Source: Ruminococcus sp. (lineage in GTDB: Bacteria > Bacillota > Clostridia > Oscillospirales > Ruminococcaceae). Taken from it: 55,559 bases of DNA. The notes below the pieces were generated by a model. The model was not told the DNA's origin and searched no databases. It saw nothing but the letters and a program-made list of their open reading frames with translations. Where the stretch lies: the NCBI GenBank assembly GCA_017472145.1, contig JAFUQX010000037.1:1-55559 (forward strand). Reading direction: 5' to 3'. Shown piece after piece: positions 41,858-50,696 of this stretch. The stretch's first letter is position 1. The number at the start of each line of letters is the position of its first letter. The translations under genes and the position numbers were made by a program.

Positions 41858-42451
41858 TTATCTGCTGGTAATAACCTTATCGATCAGACCGTATTCCTTG
41901 GCCTCGTCCGCATACATATAGTTGTCACGCTCTGTATCCCGTGCAATTTCTTCCACTGTACGTCCGGTATTTGCAGCGAGAATCTCATTCATACGCTGAC
42001 GGGTACGGATCAGATGGTCAGAGTGGATCTTGATATCTGTACACTGACCGGACAGTCCGCCGGAAATCAGGGGCTGATGAATCATGATCTCACTGTGGGG
42101 CAGCGCAATTCTCTTGCCCTTTGCACCAGAAGAAAGCAGAAATGCACCCATAGAGGCCGCCATACCAATACAGATCGTAGAAACATCACACTTGATATAC
42201 TGCATGGTATCATAAATGGCCATGCCTGCTGTGATAGAGCCGCCCGGACTGTTGATATACAGACAGATATCCTTCTCCATATCCTGACTTTCCAGATACA
42301 GCAGCTGTGCAACAACGACACTGGCCGTCGCATCATTCACCTGATCGCACAGCATAATAATACGATCGTTCAGCAGGCGGGAATAGATGTCATAGGAGCG
42401 CTCACCGCGGCTGGTCTGTTCAACAACGTACGGCACTAAAGTATTCATCAT
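41858..42451 (-). CDS. clpP: ATP-dependent Clp protease proteolytic subunit
   Basis: The serine protease of the ClpXP complex, which forms a double seven-membered ring. The 197-residue protein has nucleophile Ser in [15 protein letters not shown], catalytic His in [14 protein letters not shown], and Asp in DRDNY-like context near residue 170. [20 protein letters not shown] is also typical. The ATG at 42451 follows AAAGGATGATAACC, and a second in-frame ATG directly follows it. The gap to tig holds a GGGCGAAC/GTTCGCCC hairpin that may attenuate transcription. Confidence 0.97.
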   Translation of the reverse strand: MMNTLVPYVVEQTSRGERSYDIYSRLLNDRIIMLCDQVNDATASVVVAQLLYLESQDMEKDICLYINSPGGSITAGMAIYDTMQYIKCDVSTICIGMAASMGAFLLSSGAKGKRIALPHSEIMIHQPLISGGLSGQCTDIKIHSDHLIRTRQRMNEILAANTGRTVEEIARDTERDNYMYADEAKEYGLIDKVITSR

Positions 42452-42571
42452 GGTTATCATCCTTTCTTCGACACAATTTCACCGGATTCTCCGGTTTTTT
42501 CAGATATTCGATAATACCACAGCGGGCGAACTGTCGTTCGCCCTGCTGCCGTATTTTCATTTACAGAAAAA

Positions 42572-43894
42572 TTATTCCTCTGTCTTTTCTTCCTCAGCAA
42601 CCTCTGCCTTGGAATTGTCAACAACAGCGGTCTCCTTAACCAGATCCATAGCCTTATTCGCCAGCATATCAGCCTTGAAATCATCCATCGGAATGCGAGC
42701 TTTCACATCCTCCAGTGTCATGTTGTTTTCTTCAGCCAGCTTGGTCAGCTCTGCATCGATCTCCTCGTCAGAAACAGTCAGGCCCTCCAGCTCAGCGATC
42801 TTTTCCAGAGCCAGGTGCAGCTTCACATCGTTCTCTGCACGCTCCAGATAAGTAGCCTTCAGCGCATCTGCATCCATACCTGTGTACTGGAGATACAGAT
42901 CCATATCAATGCCGTTCTGCTTCAGCTGCGCTGCAAAGTTGTTCATCAGCGTATCTGCACGGTGCTCATACATGCAGTGCGGAATCGGATCCTGAACCTT
43001 TGCGATCAGTTCCATGAAGATGGCATTCTCAAATGCATTCTGAGCTGCATTCTCAGCGCTTTCCTCCATCTTCTTTCTGATGTCAGCCTTCAGCTCATCA
43101 ACTGTCTCAAACTCAGAAGCATCCTTTACGAATTCATCATCCAGCTCCGGCAGCTCCTCGCAGGAAATAGCATTGATCCTGCACTTGAAGGTAGCTTCCC
43201 GGCCTGCGTAGTCGGTCATCTGATAATCCTCCGGGAAGGATACAACAACGTCGAAATCCTCGCCGATATTGTGACCTGCAACCTGCTCCTCAAAGCCCGG
43301 AATGAACTGACCGCTGCCCAGCTTCAGCTGGAAGTCCTCGCCCTTGCCGCCTTCAAAAGCCTCCTCACCGAAGAAGCCCTCGAAGTCCAGCTTTACTTCA
43401 TCGCCCATAGCAGCTGCTCTGTCATCAACAGATACAATTCTTGCATTTCTCTGAAGCATATTCTGAATCTGAGCGTCTACATCCTCATCGGTTACTTCCT
43501 TTACAACCTTCGGAGCAGACATACCCTTGTAGTCCGCAATGTGGATCTCCGGCTTGGTAACGCAGCTCATCTTCAGAGTAACGCCGGTTTCCTTATCAAT
43601 CGCTGTAACCTCAACCTTCGGTGCATCCACCAGCTCCAGACCGGACTCAGCAATCACGCCGCCCATTTCCACGTTCAGAACCAGGTTGATCGCCTGCTCA
43701 TAGAATACATTCTCACCGAATGTGCGCTCGCAGAGCTTTCTCGGCACCTTACCCTTACGGAAGCCCGGCAGAGTAATGTTCTTCTTTTCCTGCTGGTATA
43801 CAGCCTCGATGGCCTTTTCAAAGGTAGCCGGATCGATTTCCACGATCAGCTCAGACATATTGATATCCGTTTTTTCAGTTGACTTCAGAATCAT
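42572..43894 (-). CDS. tig: Trigger factor
   Basis: The ribosome-bound chaperone and peptidyl-prolyl isomerase. The 440-residue length is standard. The N-terminal ribosome-docking signature is GFRKGKVPRKL near residue 44. A central FKBP-type domain (GDEVKLDFEGFFGEEAFEGG, LGSGQFIPGFEEQVAGHNIG) precedes a long helical C-terminal domain. The start has ATGGAGGAAAATCAATC upstream. It is the first gene before clpP-clpX and is transcribed from an extended -10 promoter at about 43980. Confidence 0.97.
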   Translation of the reverse strand: MILKSTEKTDINMSELIVEIDPATFEKAIEAVYQQEKKNITLPGFRKGKVPRKLCERTFGENVFYEQAINLVLNVEMGGVIAESGLELVDAPKVEVTAIDKETGVTLKMSCVTKPEIHIADYKGMSAPKVVKEVTDEDVDAQIQNMLQRNARIVSVDDRAAAMGDEVKLDFEGFFGEEAFEGGKGEDFQLKLGSGQFIPGFEEQVAGHNIGEDFDVVVSFPEDYQMTDYAGREATFKCRINAISCEELPELDDEFVKDASEFETVDELKADIRKKMEESAENAAQNAFENAIFMELIAKVQDPIPHCMYEHRADTLMNNFAAQLKQNGIDMDLYLQYTGMDADALKATYLERAENDVKLHLALEKIAELEGLTVSDEEIDAELTKLAEENNMTLEDVKARIPMDDFKADMLANKAMDLVKETAVVDNSKAEVAEEEKTEE

Positions 43895-43979
43895 GATTGA
43901 TTTTCCTCCATTATTTTAAACTTGCATTCTGCCAGCGTTACGGTTCGCTGCGCAAGATACATTCAATGCACGCCTCTTT

Positions 43980-43985
43980 ATTATA
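43980..43985 (-). promoter_or_regulatory. Extended -10 promoter for tig-clpP-clpX
   Basis: Minus strand TGT-TATAAT (TATAAT 43985-43980); the -35 is weak. Confidence 0.55.
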
Positions 43986-44041
43986 ACATACCCCGTGATC
44001 TTTTACCAGAGAATTTTTACACTTCTCCATTTAGCACAAAA

Positions 44042-44731
44042 TCAGAGTATCTTTTTTGGTGAAAAATGTAAATAATCACTGCTGATCATTTCCATTCTTG
44101 TCTCCTCATAGAGACCCTGGAAGGCGTGAGCGTGTCCCTTTCCATGAACATGCCCATAATAGCAGCTGCGGATCTCATATTTATGCAGCACCTCAAGGAT
44201 ATCGTAATTGTACGAATTCCCGTAAATAGGCGGATAGTGCAGAAATACGATGGGAGTCAGACCCTCCTTCACCGCCGACTGAATAGAGACCTCCAGCCGC
44301 TGAACCTCTCTGGCCAGCACCTTAGCCTCAGCGGCCTCGCCAGGCATATTCACCCAGCCCCGTGTGCCGCAGATCCCATAGCCTTCATAGACATAATGAT
44401 TGTTATGCAGAATATGCAGGGTATCATAGCCCTTCTCCTGAAAGAAGCCCTCCATTTTCTTGAGGGAATTCCACCAGTAGTCGTGATTGCCCTTGAGCAG
44501 AATCTTCTGTCCGGGGAGCTTGTGCACAAAGGCAAAGTCCGCATCGGACTGCTGAAGGGTCATCCCCCAGGACAGATCCCCGGCCAGAACCACTGTATCC
44601 TCTGCCTTCACATTTTCCAGCCACTTCTCCTCCAGCAGCTGCTGGTAATCCTTCCAGCCGCCGAAAATATCCATGGGTTTGTTGGGAACACCCAGCGACA
44701 AGTGCAGATCCCCGATTACAAATAAGCTCAT
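44042..44731 (-). CDS. Calcineurin-like metallophosphoesterase
   Basis: A 229-residue cytoplasmic phosphoesterase with the two-metal motif set: GDLHLS at residue 7, GDLSWG near residue 51, GNHDYWW near residue 81, LHYPP near residue 165 and YGHVHGKGH near residue 193. The Trp-rich GNHDYWWNSL and NMPGEA variants are typical of a Firmicutes family annotated only as phosphohydrolase. Substrate not known. It lies 6 bp downstream of thrC and probably ends that operon. Confidence 0.9.
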   Translation of the reverse strand: MSLFVIGDLHLSLGVPNKPMDIFGGWKDYQQLLEEKWLENVKAEDTVVLAGDLSWGMTLQQSDADFAFVHKLPGQKILLKGNHDYWWNSLKKMEGFFQEKGYDTLHILHNNHYVYEGYGICGTRGWVNMPGEAAEAKVLAREVQRLEVSIQSAVKEGLTPIVFLHYPPIYGNSYNYDILEVLHKYEIRSCYYGHVHGKGHAHAFQGLYEETRMEMISSDYLHFSPKKIL

Positions 44732-44737
44732 CTCGAC

Positions 44738-46234
44738 TTACTTCAGGCCCAGCTCACCCAGAACGAACTGCTTCATCTCTGTCTTGTCAATGCTGCCATT
44801 GAAGCGGCGCTCCTTAGTCTTCAGCTCAGACAGGGCCGCCGGAACGGGAATACCGGACATTTCAGCCAGCTCGTCTACCATTGCATATTCATCCTCGGAT
44901 ACACGTCCGCTGTCCAGTGCGCTCAGAACGCTGCTGCTGAACTTGTACGGACTTGCGGTGGATGCGATCAGCGTCTTGGTGGTATCGCCCGTCTCGGCCT
45001 TGTAGTCCTGATATACCTTTACAGCTACTGCGGTATGGGTATCGCAGGTATAGCCATAGGTCTTATAAATGCGGCTGATGGTCTCCTTGGTAGCCTCGTC
45101 ATCACAGTAGCCGCCGTAGAACAGCTCGCTCATGGAAGCCTTGATCGCATCGGAAACCTCGTAGCGGCCCTCAGAAGCCAGAGCCCCGAACCACTCACGG
45201 ATCTGTGCATCATCCTCGCCGGACAGCAGATACAGCAGACGCTCCAGATTGCTGGAGATCAAGATATCCATAGACGGAGAGCATGTGGCATAGAAGTCAC
45301 GGTTTCTGTCATAAACACCTGTACGGATGAAGTCCGTCAGAACCTTATTTACATTGGAAGCGCAGATCAGCTTGCCGATCGGCACACCCATCATCTTTGC
45401 ATAATAAGCAGCCAGAATATTGCCGAAATTACCTGTGGGAACAACCACATTGATCTTTTCGCCCCACTCGATCTCTCCCTGAGAAGCCATCGTTACATAG
45501 GAGGATACATAGTATACCACCTGCGGAACCAGACGGCCCCAGTTGATGGAGTTTGCACTGGAGAAGCGCATGCCGCCCTTTTCCAGCGTATCGATTACCT
45601 CATTATCCGTGAAGATGGCCTTTACCCCGCTCTGGCAGTCATCAAAGTTGCCCTTTACAGCGCATACGGTCACATTCTGGCCTTCCTGTGTTACCATCTG
45701 GCGCTTCTGCATATCGCTGACGCCTTCCTCCGGATAGAATACCATGATCTGTGTACCCGGAACATCCTTGAAGCCCTCCAGAGCGGCCTTGCCGGTATCA
45801 CCGGAGGTTGCAACCAGAATAACGATCTTGGAATCAAGGCTCAGCTTCTTGACAGAAGTTGTCAGGAAATACGGCAGAATCTGCAGCGCCATATCCTTGA
45901 AGGCACAGGTCGGACCGTGCCACAGCTCCAGCATATAGGTACCATCAAAGAGATGTGCGATTTCTGCAATATTGGCAGTTTCAAAGCTCTTTTCGGAGTA
46001 TGCATTCTCTGTGCAGTACACCAGCTCGGCCTCTGTAAAGTCTGTCAGATACTTTGCAAAAACGGCTGCTGCACGCTGTGCATAGCTCATTTCGGAGAGA
46101 GCCTTCAGCTCCTCCATGGATATCTGCGGAATGGATTCCGGTACGAACAGGCCGCCGTCCTCGGAAATACCTCTGGAGATTGCTGCTGCACTCTCAATGC
46201 GCAGACTGCTGTCCCGTGTACTTTTGTAAAACAT
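44738..46234 (-). CDS. thrC: Threonine synthase
   Basis: A PLP-dependent enzyme that converts O-phosphohomoserine to threonine. The 498-residue protein is the long, YALI/yeast-like form common in Clostridia. The PLP lysine is in GPTCAFKDMALQ near residue 110, with the phosphate-binding ATSGDTGKAALEGF and PTGNFGNILAAYYAK motifs. The start MFYKSTRDSS at 46234 follows GGGTGGTAATT. It is 36 bp after yraN with no visible promoter between, so likely cotranscribed with the rnhB block. Confidence 0.95.
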   Translation of the reverse strand: MFYKSTRDSSLRIESAAAISRGISEDGGLFVPESIPQISMEELKALSEMSYAQRAAAVFAKYLTDFTEAELVYCTENAYSEKSFETANIAEIAHLFDGTYMLELWHGPTCAFKDMALQILPYFLTTSVKKLSLDSKIVILVATSGDTGKAALEGFKDVPGTQIMVFYPEEGVSDMQKRQMVTQEGQNVTVCAVKGNFDDCQSGVKAIFTDNEVIDTLEKGGMRFSSANSINWGRLVPQVVYYVSSYVTMASQGEIEWGEKINVVVPTGNFGNILAAYYAKMMGVPIGKLICASNVNKVLTDFIRTGVYDRNRDFYATCSPSMDILISSNLERLLYLLSGEDDAQIREWFGALASEGRYEVSDAIKASMSELFYGGYCDDEATKETISRIYKTYGYTCDTHTAVAVKVYQDYKAETGDTTKTLIASTASPYKFSSSVLSALDSGRVSEDEYAMVDELAEMSGIPVPAALSELKTKERRFNGSIDKTEMKQFVLGELGLK

Positions 46235-46270
46235 AATTACCACCCTTTTTTTCTTTGATTGACCCTTGGG

Positions 46271-46651
46271 TCAGAAAAATATATCATAGCCTGATAGATC
46301 AAAGGCATTTTCCAGATAGTCAATATCCAGGACCTGCCCCTCTGATATACATACCGCCGCCGCATCAAAACGGGGCTGTAAATCGATCACATGCTCGGTG
46401 CAGTACCGCATGGCTGCACGAGCCAGAAACTGCTGCTTTCGCCGGGTTATCGCCTCATAGCCGGAAACCATAGCACCCGCCCGGCGGGCCTTTACCTCCA
46501 CAAACAGGATCTCGTCACCCTCCACAGCAATGAGATCGATCTCTCCGCCGGGAACACGATAATTCTGAGCAAGGATCCGGCATCCCTTCTGCTCCAGAAA
46601 GCGTCTCACTGCCGCTTCCCCGATCCTTCCGATATCCGATGATCTACTCAT
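46271..46651 (-). CDS. YraN family putative nuclease (UPF0102)
   Basis: A 126-residue protein with the Holliday-junction-resolvase-like core [21 protein letters not shown]. The Asp, Glu and Lys there form a PD-(D/E)XK active site. [20 protein letters not shown] is the usual N-terminus. Its biochemical role is not settled. It overlaps the rnhB stop by 8 bp, a common neighbour pair in Firmicutes, and so is translationally coupled. Confidence 0.93.
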   Translation of the reverse strand: MSRSSDIGRIGEAAVRRFLEQKGCRILAQNYRVPGGEIDLIAVEGDEILFVEVKARRAGAMVSGYEAITRRKQQFLARAAMRYCTEHVIDLQPRFDAAAVCISEGQVLDIDYLENAFDLSGYDIFF

Positions 46652-47279
46652 GAGGATACAGCTTCTTCAGAAAAGACATCCGGTGCACCGGACTGGGTCC
46701 GTACTCCAGAAGCGCTTCGTAATGCGCCTTTGTGCCATACCCCTTATGCTTGGAAAAGCCGTACTGGGGATACATTTCATCCAGCTCCCGGAGATTCCGG
46801 TCTCTGGCCACCTTGGCCAGAATCGAAGCCGCTGCAATGCTTGCGGAATTGGCATCGCCCTTGACAACCGTCTGCGCCGATACATTCAGCTTCGGCTTGC
46901 GGTTGCCATCCACCAGAACATAGTCCGGCGTTTCAGAAAGCCCTGCCACTGCACGCTGCATAGCCAGCATGGTCGCTCCCAGAATGTTGAGCGTCTCAAT
47001 TTCCTCCAGCGTTCCCACAGCAATACAAAAGGCCCTGGCCTTCTGACAGATCTCCTCAAACAGAAGCTCCCGCTTCTGCTCCGTGAGCTTTTTGCTGTCA
47101 TTGATCCCTTCGATGGGCTGCATAGGATCAAGGATAACCGCTGCCGCATAGACATCTCCTGCAAGAGGGCCGCGTCCGGCCTCATCTACACCGCACAAAA
47201 GCGGATACGCCTGCCGCAGCTGTGCATCATAGGCGTATAATTCCTCGGTGCTCTTTTTCACCGCTGCTTTCTTAGCCAT
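46644..47279 (-). CDS. rnhB: Ribonuclease HII
   Basis: Removes ribonucleotides from DNA and RNA primers from RNA:DNA hybrids. The 211-residue protein has the catalytic motif [20 protein letters not shown] near residue 32, LVDGNRKP and the Asp in [24 protein letters not shown] is the usual C-terminal signature. The start overlaps the end of rbgA by 8 bp, with GGAGGAGCAGGCTG as ribosome-binding site. Confidence 0.96.
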   Translation of the reverse strand: MAKKAAVKKSTEELYAYDAQLRQAYPLLCGVDEAGRGPLAGDVYAAAVILDPMQPIEGINDSKKLTEQKRELLFEEICQKARAFCIAVGTLEEIETLNILGATMLAMQRAVAGLSETPDYVLVDGNRKPKLNVSAQTVVKGDANSASIAAASILAKVARDRNLRELDEMYPQYGFSKHKGYGTKAHYEALLEYGPSPVHRMSFLKKLYPHE

Positions 47280-48153
47280 CAGCCTGCTCCTCCGGAGATT
47301 CCAGCGTCATCCGGCCCAGCTTGCCGCTGCGATATTCATCCAGCAGCGTAATAGCCGCACGCTCGATGTTTACCTCACCGCCGGAAATCAGCATTCCCCT
47401 CTTACGGCCCATGGTTTCCAGCAGCTCAAGACCGCCCATCTCCGTAAACTCAGTCATCTTATACCGCTCAGTCAGGGCCTTCGGATAGGTCTTTGCCAGA
47501 TATTCCAGCAGCATCATAGCCAGCATTTCAATATCAACAACATCATCATTGATCGCACCCGTAAAAGCCAGCCGCTTGGCCACCTCCTGGTCATCAAACT
47601 TCGGCCAGAGCACACCGGGCATATCCAGCAGCTCCATATTGCTGCCGATCTTCACCCACTGCTTGGTCCGGGTCACACCCGGGCGATCCTCTACCTTGGC
47701 CCGTCTGGACTGAGCCATACGATTGATAAAAGAGGATTTGCCCACATTGGGAATTCCCACGATCATCAGGCGGATGGGCGTGCCCACCATACCTGCATTC
47801 TTTCTTTTTTCCAGAAGAGGCTGAAGCAGCTGCTCGATCGCACCTGTAAAATTCTTCACGCCCTTGCCGCTCTTGCAGTCCACCGGAATCGCAGGAATTC
47901 CCGTTTTGCGGAAATGTGCAATCCACCGGTCGGTCATCACCGGGTCGGCCATATCAGCCTTATTCATGAGAAACAGACGGGGCTTTGTGCCTACCATCTG
48001 ATTCATTTCCGGGTTGCGGCTGCTCTGGGGAATACGTGCGTCCAGGATCTCCACAACCGCATCCACCAGAGAAAGATTGGCTGCGATCATACGCCGTGTC
48101 TTGGTCATATGTCCCGGAAACCACTGTATATTCCGTATTGTAAGTTCAGACAT
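47272..48153 (-). CDS. rbgA: Ribosome biogenesis GTPase A (YlqF)
   Basis: A circularly permuted GTPase needed for late 50S assembly. The motif order is G4 LMNKADM near residue 60, then G1 [12 protein letters not shown] near residue 128, then G3 [10 protein letters not shown], as expected for the YlqF group. [13 protein letters not shown] near the N-terminus is diagnostic. The 293-residue length is typical. It lies between lepB and rnhB in the order seen in Bacillus. Confidence 0.96.
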   Translation of the reverse strand: MSELTIRNIQWFPGHMTKTRRMIAANLSLVDAVVEILDARIPQSSRNPEMNQMVGTKPRLFLMNKADMADPVMTDRWIAHFRKTGIPAIPVDCKSGKGVKNFTGAIEQLLQPLLEKRKNAGMVGTPIRLMIVGIPNVGKSSFINRMAQSRRAKVEDRPGVTRTKQWVKIGSNMELLDMPGVLWPKFDDQEVAKRLAFTGAINDDVVDIEMLAMMLLEYLAKTYPKALTERYKMTEFTEMGGLELLETMGRKRGMLISGGEVNIERAAITLLDEYRSGKLGRMTLESPEEQADG

Positions 48154-48186
48154 CCCGTCTCTCCTTTCAAATGGACAGAGACTCCT

Positions 48187-48813
48187 TTAGTCGTAGATCC
48201 CTCCGAAATCGGAAATCGGAGAGAACCGGAACAAAGCCTTGCCCAGCACCTGATCCTCCGCAACAAATCCCACTGCACCTGCACGGCTGTCTGTGGAATT
48301 CTGGCGGTTATCACCCATCACAAATAAATAGCCCTCCGGCACGATGACCGGATAAGTAAATGCGCCATAATTCGTAGTAGTGGAATTCTTGATGTACGGC
48401 TCATCGATCAGCTCGCCATTGATGTACACCTCACCGGTAGTGAAGTGGATATCTACCTCATCGCCGCCCATGGCAATTATGCGCTTGATCAGACGCTTAT
48501 CCTCTGCAATGCCGTCGCCCTCAACCAGATTTCCCTCGGCGTCATAAGTCCATGAAGCGCTGTTGTCGCAGACGATAATATCGCCGCGTTCCGGTGAGTA
48601 GAAGAAATCCGACATAAACAAGCGATCCTGATCGTGCAGGGTAGACTCCATGGAACGGCCCTCGACCGTCACGGGTCTGGCCACATATGCAAAAAACAGA
48701 ACCACTGCAAAAACAGAGATAAACACGGCCTCCATCACATCAAGCAGATCTCCGATGAATGAGCCTTTTTTCTGTTCAGTACCTGTTTCGGCTGTTTGAT
48801 TATTCTTATTCAT
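48187..48813 (-). CDS. lepB: Signal peptidase I
   Basis: A membrane-bound serine/lysine peptidase that removes signal peptides of exported proteins, including the dockerin proteins here. One N-terminal membrane helix (FISVFAVVLFFAYVA) precedes the active-site Ser in EGRSMESTL and Lys in EDKRLIKRIIAMGGDEV; GDNRQNSTDSR is the C-terminal signature. I start at 48813 behind GAGGGCAAT. It follows the rplS terminator, and no clear promoter of its own is visible. Confidence 0.95.
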   Translation of the reverse strand: MNKNNQTAETGTEQKKGSFIGDLLDVMEAVFISVFAVVLFFAYVARPVTVEGRSMESTLHDQDRLFMSDFFYSPERGDIIVCDNSASWTYDAEGNLVEGDGIAEDKRLIKRIIAMGGDEVDIHFTTGEVYINGELIDEPYIKNSTTTNYGAFTYPVIVPEGYLFVMGDNRQNSTDSRAGAVGFVAEDQVLGKALFRFSPISDFGGIYD

Positions 48814-48865
48814 ATTGCCCTCTTTTCTCACAGCTTTCTGCGGAAGCTTTTTTCACCATATAATA

Positions 48866-48890
48866 AAAAAAGGACATAATGTCCCCTTTT
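48866..48890 (-). terminator. Terminator after rplS
   Basis: GGACAT (48884-48879) pairs with ATGTCC (48877-48872), extended by AAAAGG/CCTTTT, then seven T on the minus strand. Confidence 0.8.
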
Positions 48891-48957
48891 TACTCATGAT
48901 GTCAGGATGATCGGAAGCGCTGACCGAACCGCACCGCCTCCGCCTGACCTTGCGAAC

Positions 48958-49302
48958 TTAGCGAATCTGCTCCTTAACCTTGGCAGCCTTACCAACACGA
49001 TCACGCAGATAGTACAGCTTCGCTCTGCGAACCTTACCGTTGCGGATCACGTCAACCTTCTCAACTACCGGAGAGTGCAGCGGGAATACACGCTCTACGC
49101 CGCAGCCGTGGGACAGACGACGTACTGTGAAAGTCTCGCTGATGCCGCCGTGCTTCTTAGCGATAACAGTACCCTCAAAAACCTGGATACGGCTCTTATC
49201 GCCTTCCTTGATTCTAACGTGTACCTTTACGGTATCACCGATAGAAATTACCGGGGCTTCCTGCTTCATGCTGGACTCGCTGATTGTTCTTAATGCATCC
49301 AT
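48958..49302 (-). CDS. rplS: 50S ribosomal protein L19
   Basis: A 114-residue ribosomal protein at the 30S/50S interface. Clear family features are [40 protein letters not shown] and [15 protein letters not shown], and [19 protein letters not shown] near the C-terminus. Start context CAGGAGGAAAGAAAA is strong. A leader of about 160 nt precedes it and may hold a regulatory RNA. Confidence 0.98.
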   Translation of the reverse strand: MDALRTISESSMKQEAPVISIGDTVKVHVRIKEGDKSRIQVFEGTVIAKKHGGISETFTVRRLSHGCGVERVFPLHSPVVEKVDVIRNGKVRRAKLYYLRDRVGKAAKVKEQIR

Positions 49303-49316
49303 TTTTCTTTCCTCCT

Positions 49317-49462
49317 GATTTTCAGACCTTCATTCACGTGCAGGGAGGTCTTACCCTGCGTGCAGCATCGTCGTGCTGTCCGCCAGCGGATTGTCTGATT
49401 TAATGTCGTAATGGCATTACACTCACCTATGCAGCCTTTCTGCACAGGCGGATTTCAAATGC
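49317..49462 (-). ncRNA. Candidate L19 leader (autoregulatory RNA)
   Basis: The rplS transcript has a leader of about 150 nt with several stems, including a 6-bp GCAGGG/CCCTGC hairpin extended by GTG/CAC pairs around 49340-49366. L19 leaders are known in Firmicutes. Whether this one fits the known model has not been checked. Confidence 0.4.
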
Positions 49463-49468
49463 TTTTAT

Positions 49469-49497
49469 ATCATACCACATCCCGCAGAAAAATGCAA
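49469..49497 (-). promoter_or_regulatory. Promoter for rplS
   Basis: Minus strand TTGCAT (49497-49492), 17-bp spacer, TATGAT (49474-49469). Confidence 0.75.
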
Positions 49498-49565
49498 GTG
49501 TTTTTTCAAAAAAATTCAGATTTTTCATCAGAATACCGCTTCAGACGCCCGTCAGCCGGGAATCC

Positions 49566-49608
49566 AGAGCAAAACGCTCCCTTTTTCCGCTGAAAAGGAG
49601 CGCTTGCG
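49566..49608 (-). terminator. Terminator after the toxin-like/immunity-like ORF
   Basis: GCGCTCCTTTT (near 49600) pairs with AAAGGGAGCGTTTT across a short loop. The gap 49609-49709 is AT-rich and holds no gene I can support. Confidence 0.55.
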
Positions 49609-49709
49609 CACTGTTCATAGTAAACCTTCTTCCTCCTTATGTATGCTCGGCAATCATTATATTATATAGTATCCGCACTGAAACTGAGCGGGAACACTTT
49701 CATCATATA

Positions 49710-50003
49710 TCAGGAGCAAAGTCTTTCAATGATCGTTGCGGTAAGGATCAGATCCCGCAGCTTTACACCGTCAAACTCATAATCAAGAGTTTCTTCAAGT
49801 GTGAGACCATTGGCTATATCGCCTTCATCATAGATCCAGATATCGAAGCTGTTGTTATGCCCTTCAATGCCGTAATATTCACCGTTGTACTCAAAGCCAA
49901 CGTTCCACCCTCTTGCAAGATAGAACTTAAATTCGCCCAGTGTTTCAAATTTGTAGTCCTCCGGATTGTAGTCCGGATTGATCGGCCGATCTTTGTATTT
50001 CAT
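49710..50003 (-). CDS. Small immunity-like protein
   Basis: The ATG at 50003 has a strong GGAGGAGCAACAAAA site, although the frame is also open upstream. The 97-residue acidic product (FKFYLARGWNVGFEYNGEYY, YDEGDIANGLTLEETLDYEF, DGVKLRDLILTATIIERL) resembles small proteins placed after polymorphic toxins in Clostridia. The pattern ends in the typical DFDGVKLRDLI-type tail. If that is right, it would bind and neutralise the toxin-like product encoded just upstream in the same frame. The functional call is inference from appearance and position. Confidence 0.5.
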   Translation of the reverse strand: MKYKDRPINPDYNPEDYKFETLGEFKFYLARGWNVGFEYNGEYYGIEGHNNSFDIWIYDEGDIANGLTLEETLDYEFDGVKLRDLILTATIIERLCS

Positions 50004-50590
50004 TTTTGTTGCTCCTCCTTCGATTTCACGATAGCCTTTAAATTCAGGAACAGCTCCGTCCCAATAGTTAATCGGTGACTGCGGATCAGGATATCCCTTA
50101 CTCCAATCAATAGGATGATCATGAGGATTCGAGTGCCTATTCGGCATACTATGATCTGTTTCATGCCGTTCCATTTCCGCTCTCCCATCCTTTCCGTATC
50201 GTATGAGTGTTTTGTAACCGCCCATTCTGGTTTTTTTGAACCATTCCTTTATGGTATCGGGCTTCCCGAGAAATCTTTCATCATTGGGTTTCTTGGGTTT
50301 CCACGCTCCGCCGAACGCACTGCCGCCGCCCTTACAGACATATCCTGTTTTTGTAATGATATCATGAACAGACGGCTTTGTCAACACACCATATGTATGT
50401 TTGATGGATTCCTCTGAGACAATGTCATCTTCCAGCGGAATGTATTGTACAATAATAAATGCAGGAGTCCGGCCTTCCTCCCTTGGAATGAAAATCAGAT
50501 CCGCAAAGCCTTTTCCTCCTGCCGGTTCCCGGTACGTAACACAGCACGTCTTTGCTGAACAGTATGACAGCGCCACAACGGTACGGCCTT
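50004..50590 (-). pseudogene. Chimeric remnant: ATPase C-terminal scrap joined to a toxin-like C-terminal domain
   Basis: The first 40 codons (SYCSAKTCCVTY, GGKGFADLIFIPREEGRTPA) are a diverged copy of residues near 455-490 of the AAA-ATPase at 53108-54679. The sequence then changes abruptly to an unrelated module (GGGSAFGGAWKPKKPNDERF, ETDHSMPNRHSNPHDHPIDW). This module looks like the C-terminal domain of a polymorphic toxin, with a His-rich core and no signal or repeat region. No stop separates it from the immunity-like gene. It has no proper start or ribosome-binding site and its upstream region is taken up by the GH9 promoter, so it is probably a non-functional junction product. Confidence 0.55.
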
Positions 50591-50622
50591 ATGTCCTGCT
50601 GCGCAAATGCGTGAAAAACCGC

Positions 50623-50651
50623 TTGACTATTTCCCTGCTGCGTGATATAAT
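50623..50651 (+). promoter_or_regulatory. Promoter for the GH9 cellulase gene
   Basis: TTGACT (50623-50628), 17-bp spacer, TATAAT (50646-50651). Confidence 0.85.
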
Positions 50652-50696
50652 TATGGTGAATATGGATGAAAAAAACATCTGAAAGGATAATTTGAC

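Noticed and set aside
42480-42500. Plus-strand terminator-like hairpin ACCGGA/TCCGGT with T-run
   Set aside because: No plus-strand gene lies upstream; it falls in the tig-clpP gap and could not be tied to any transcript.
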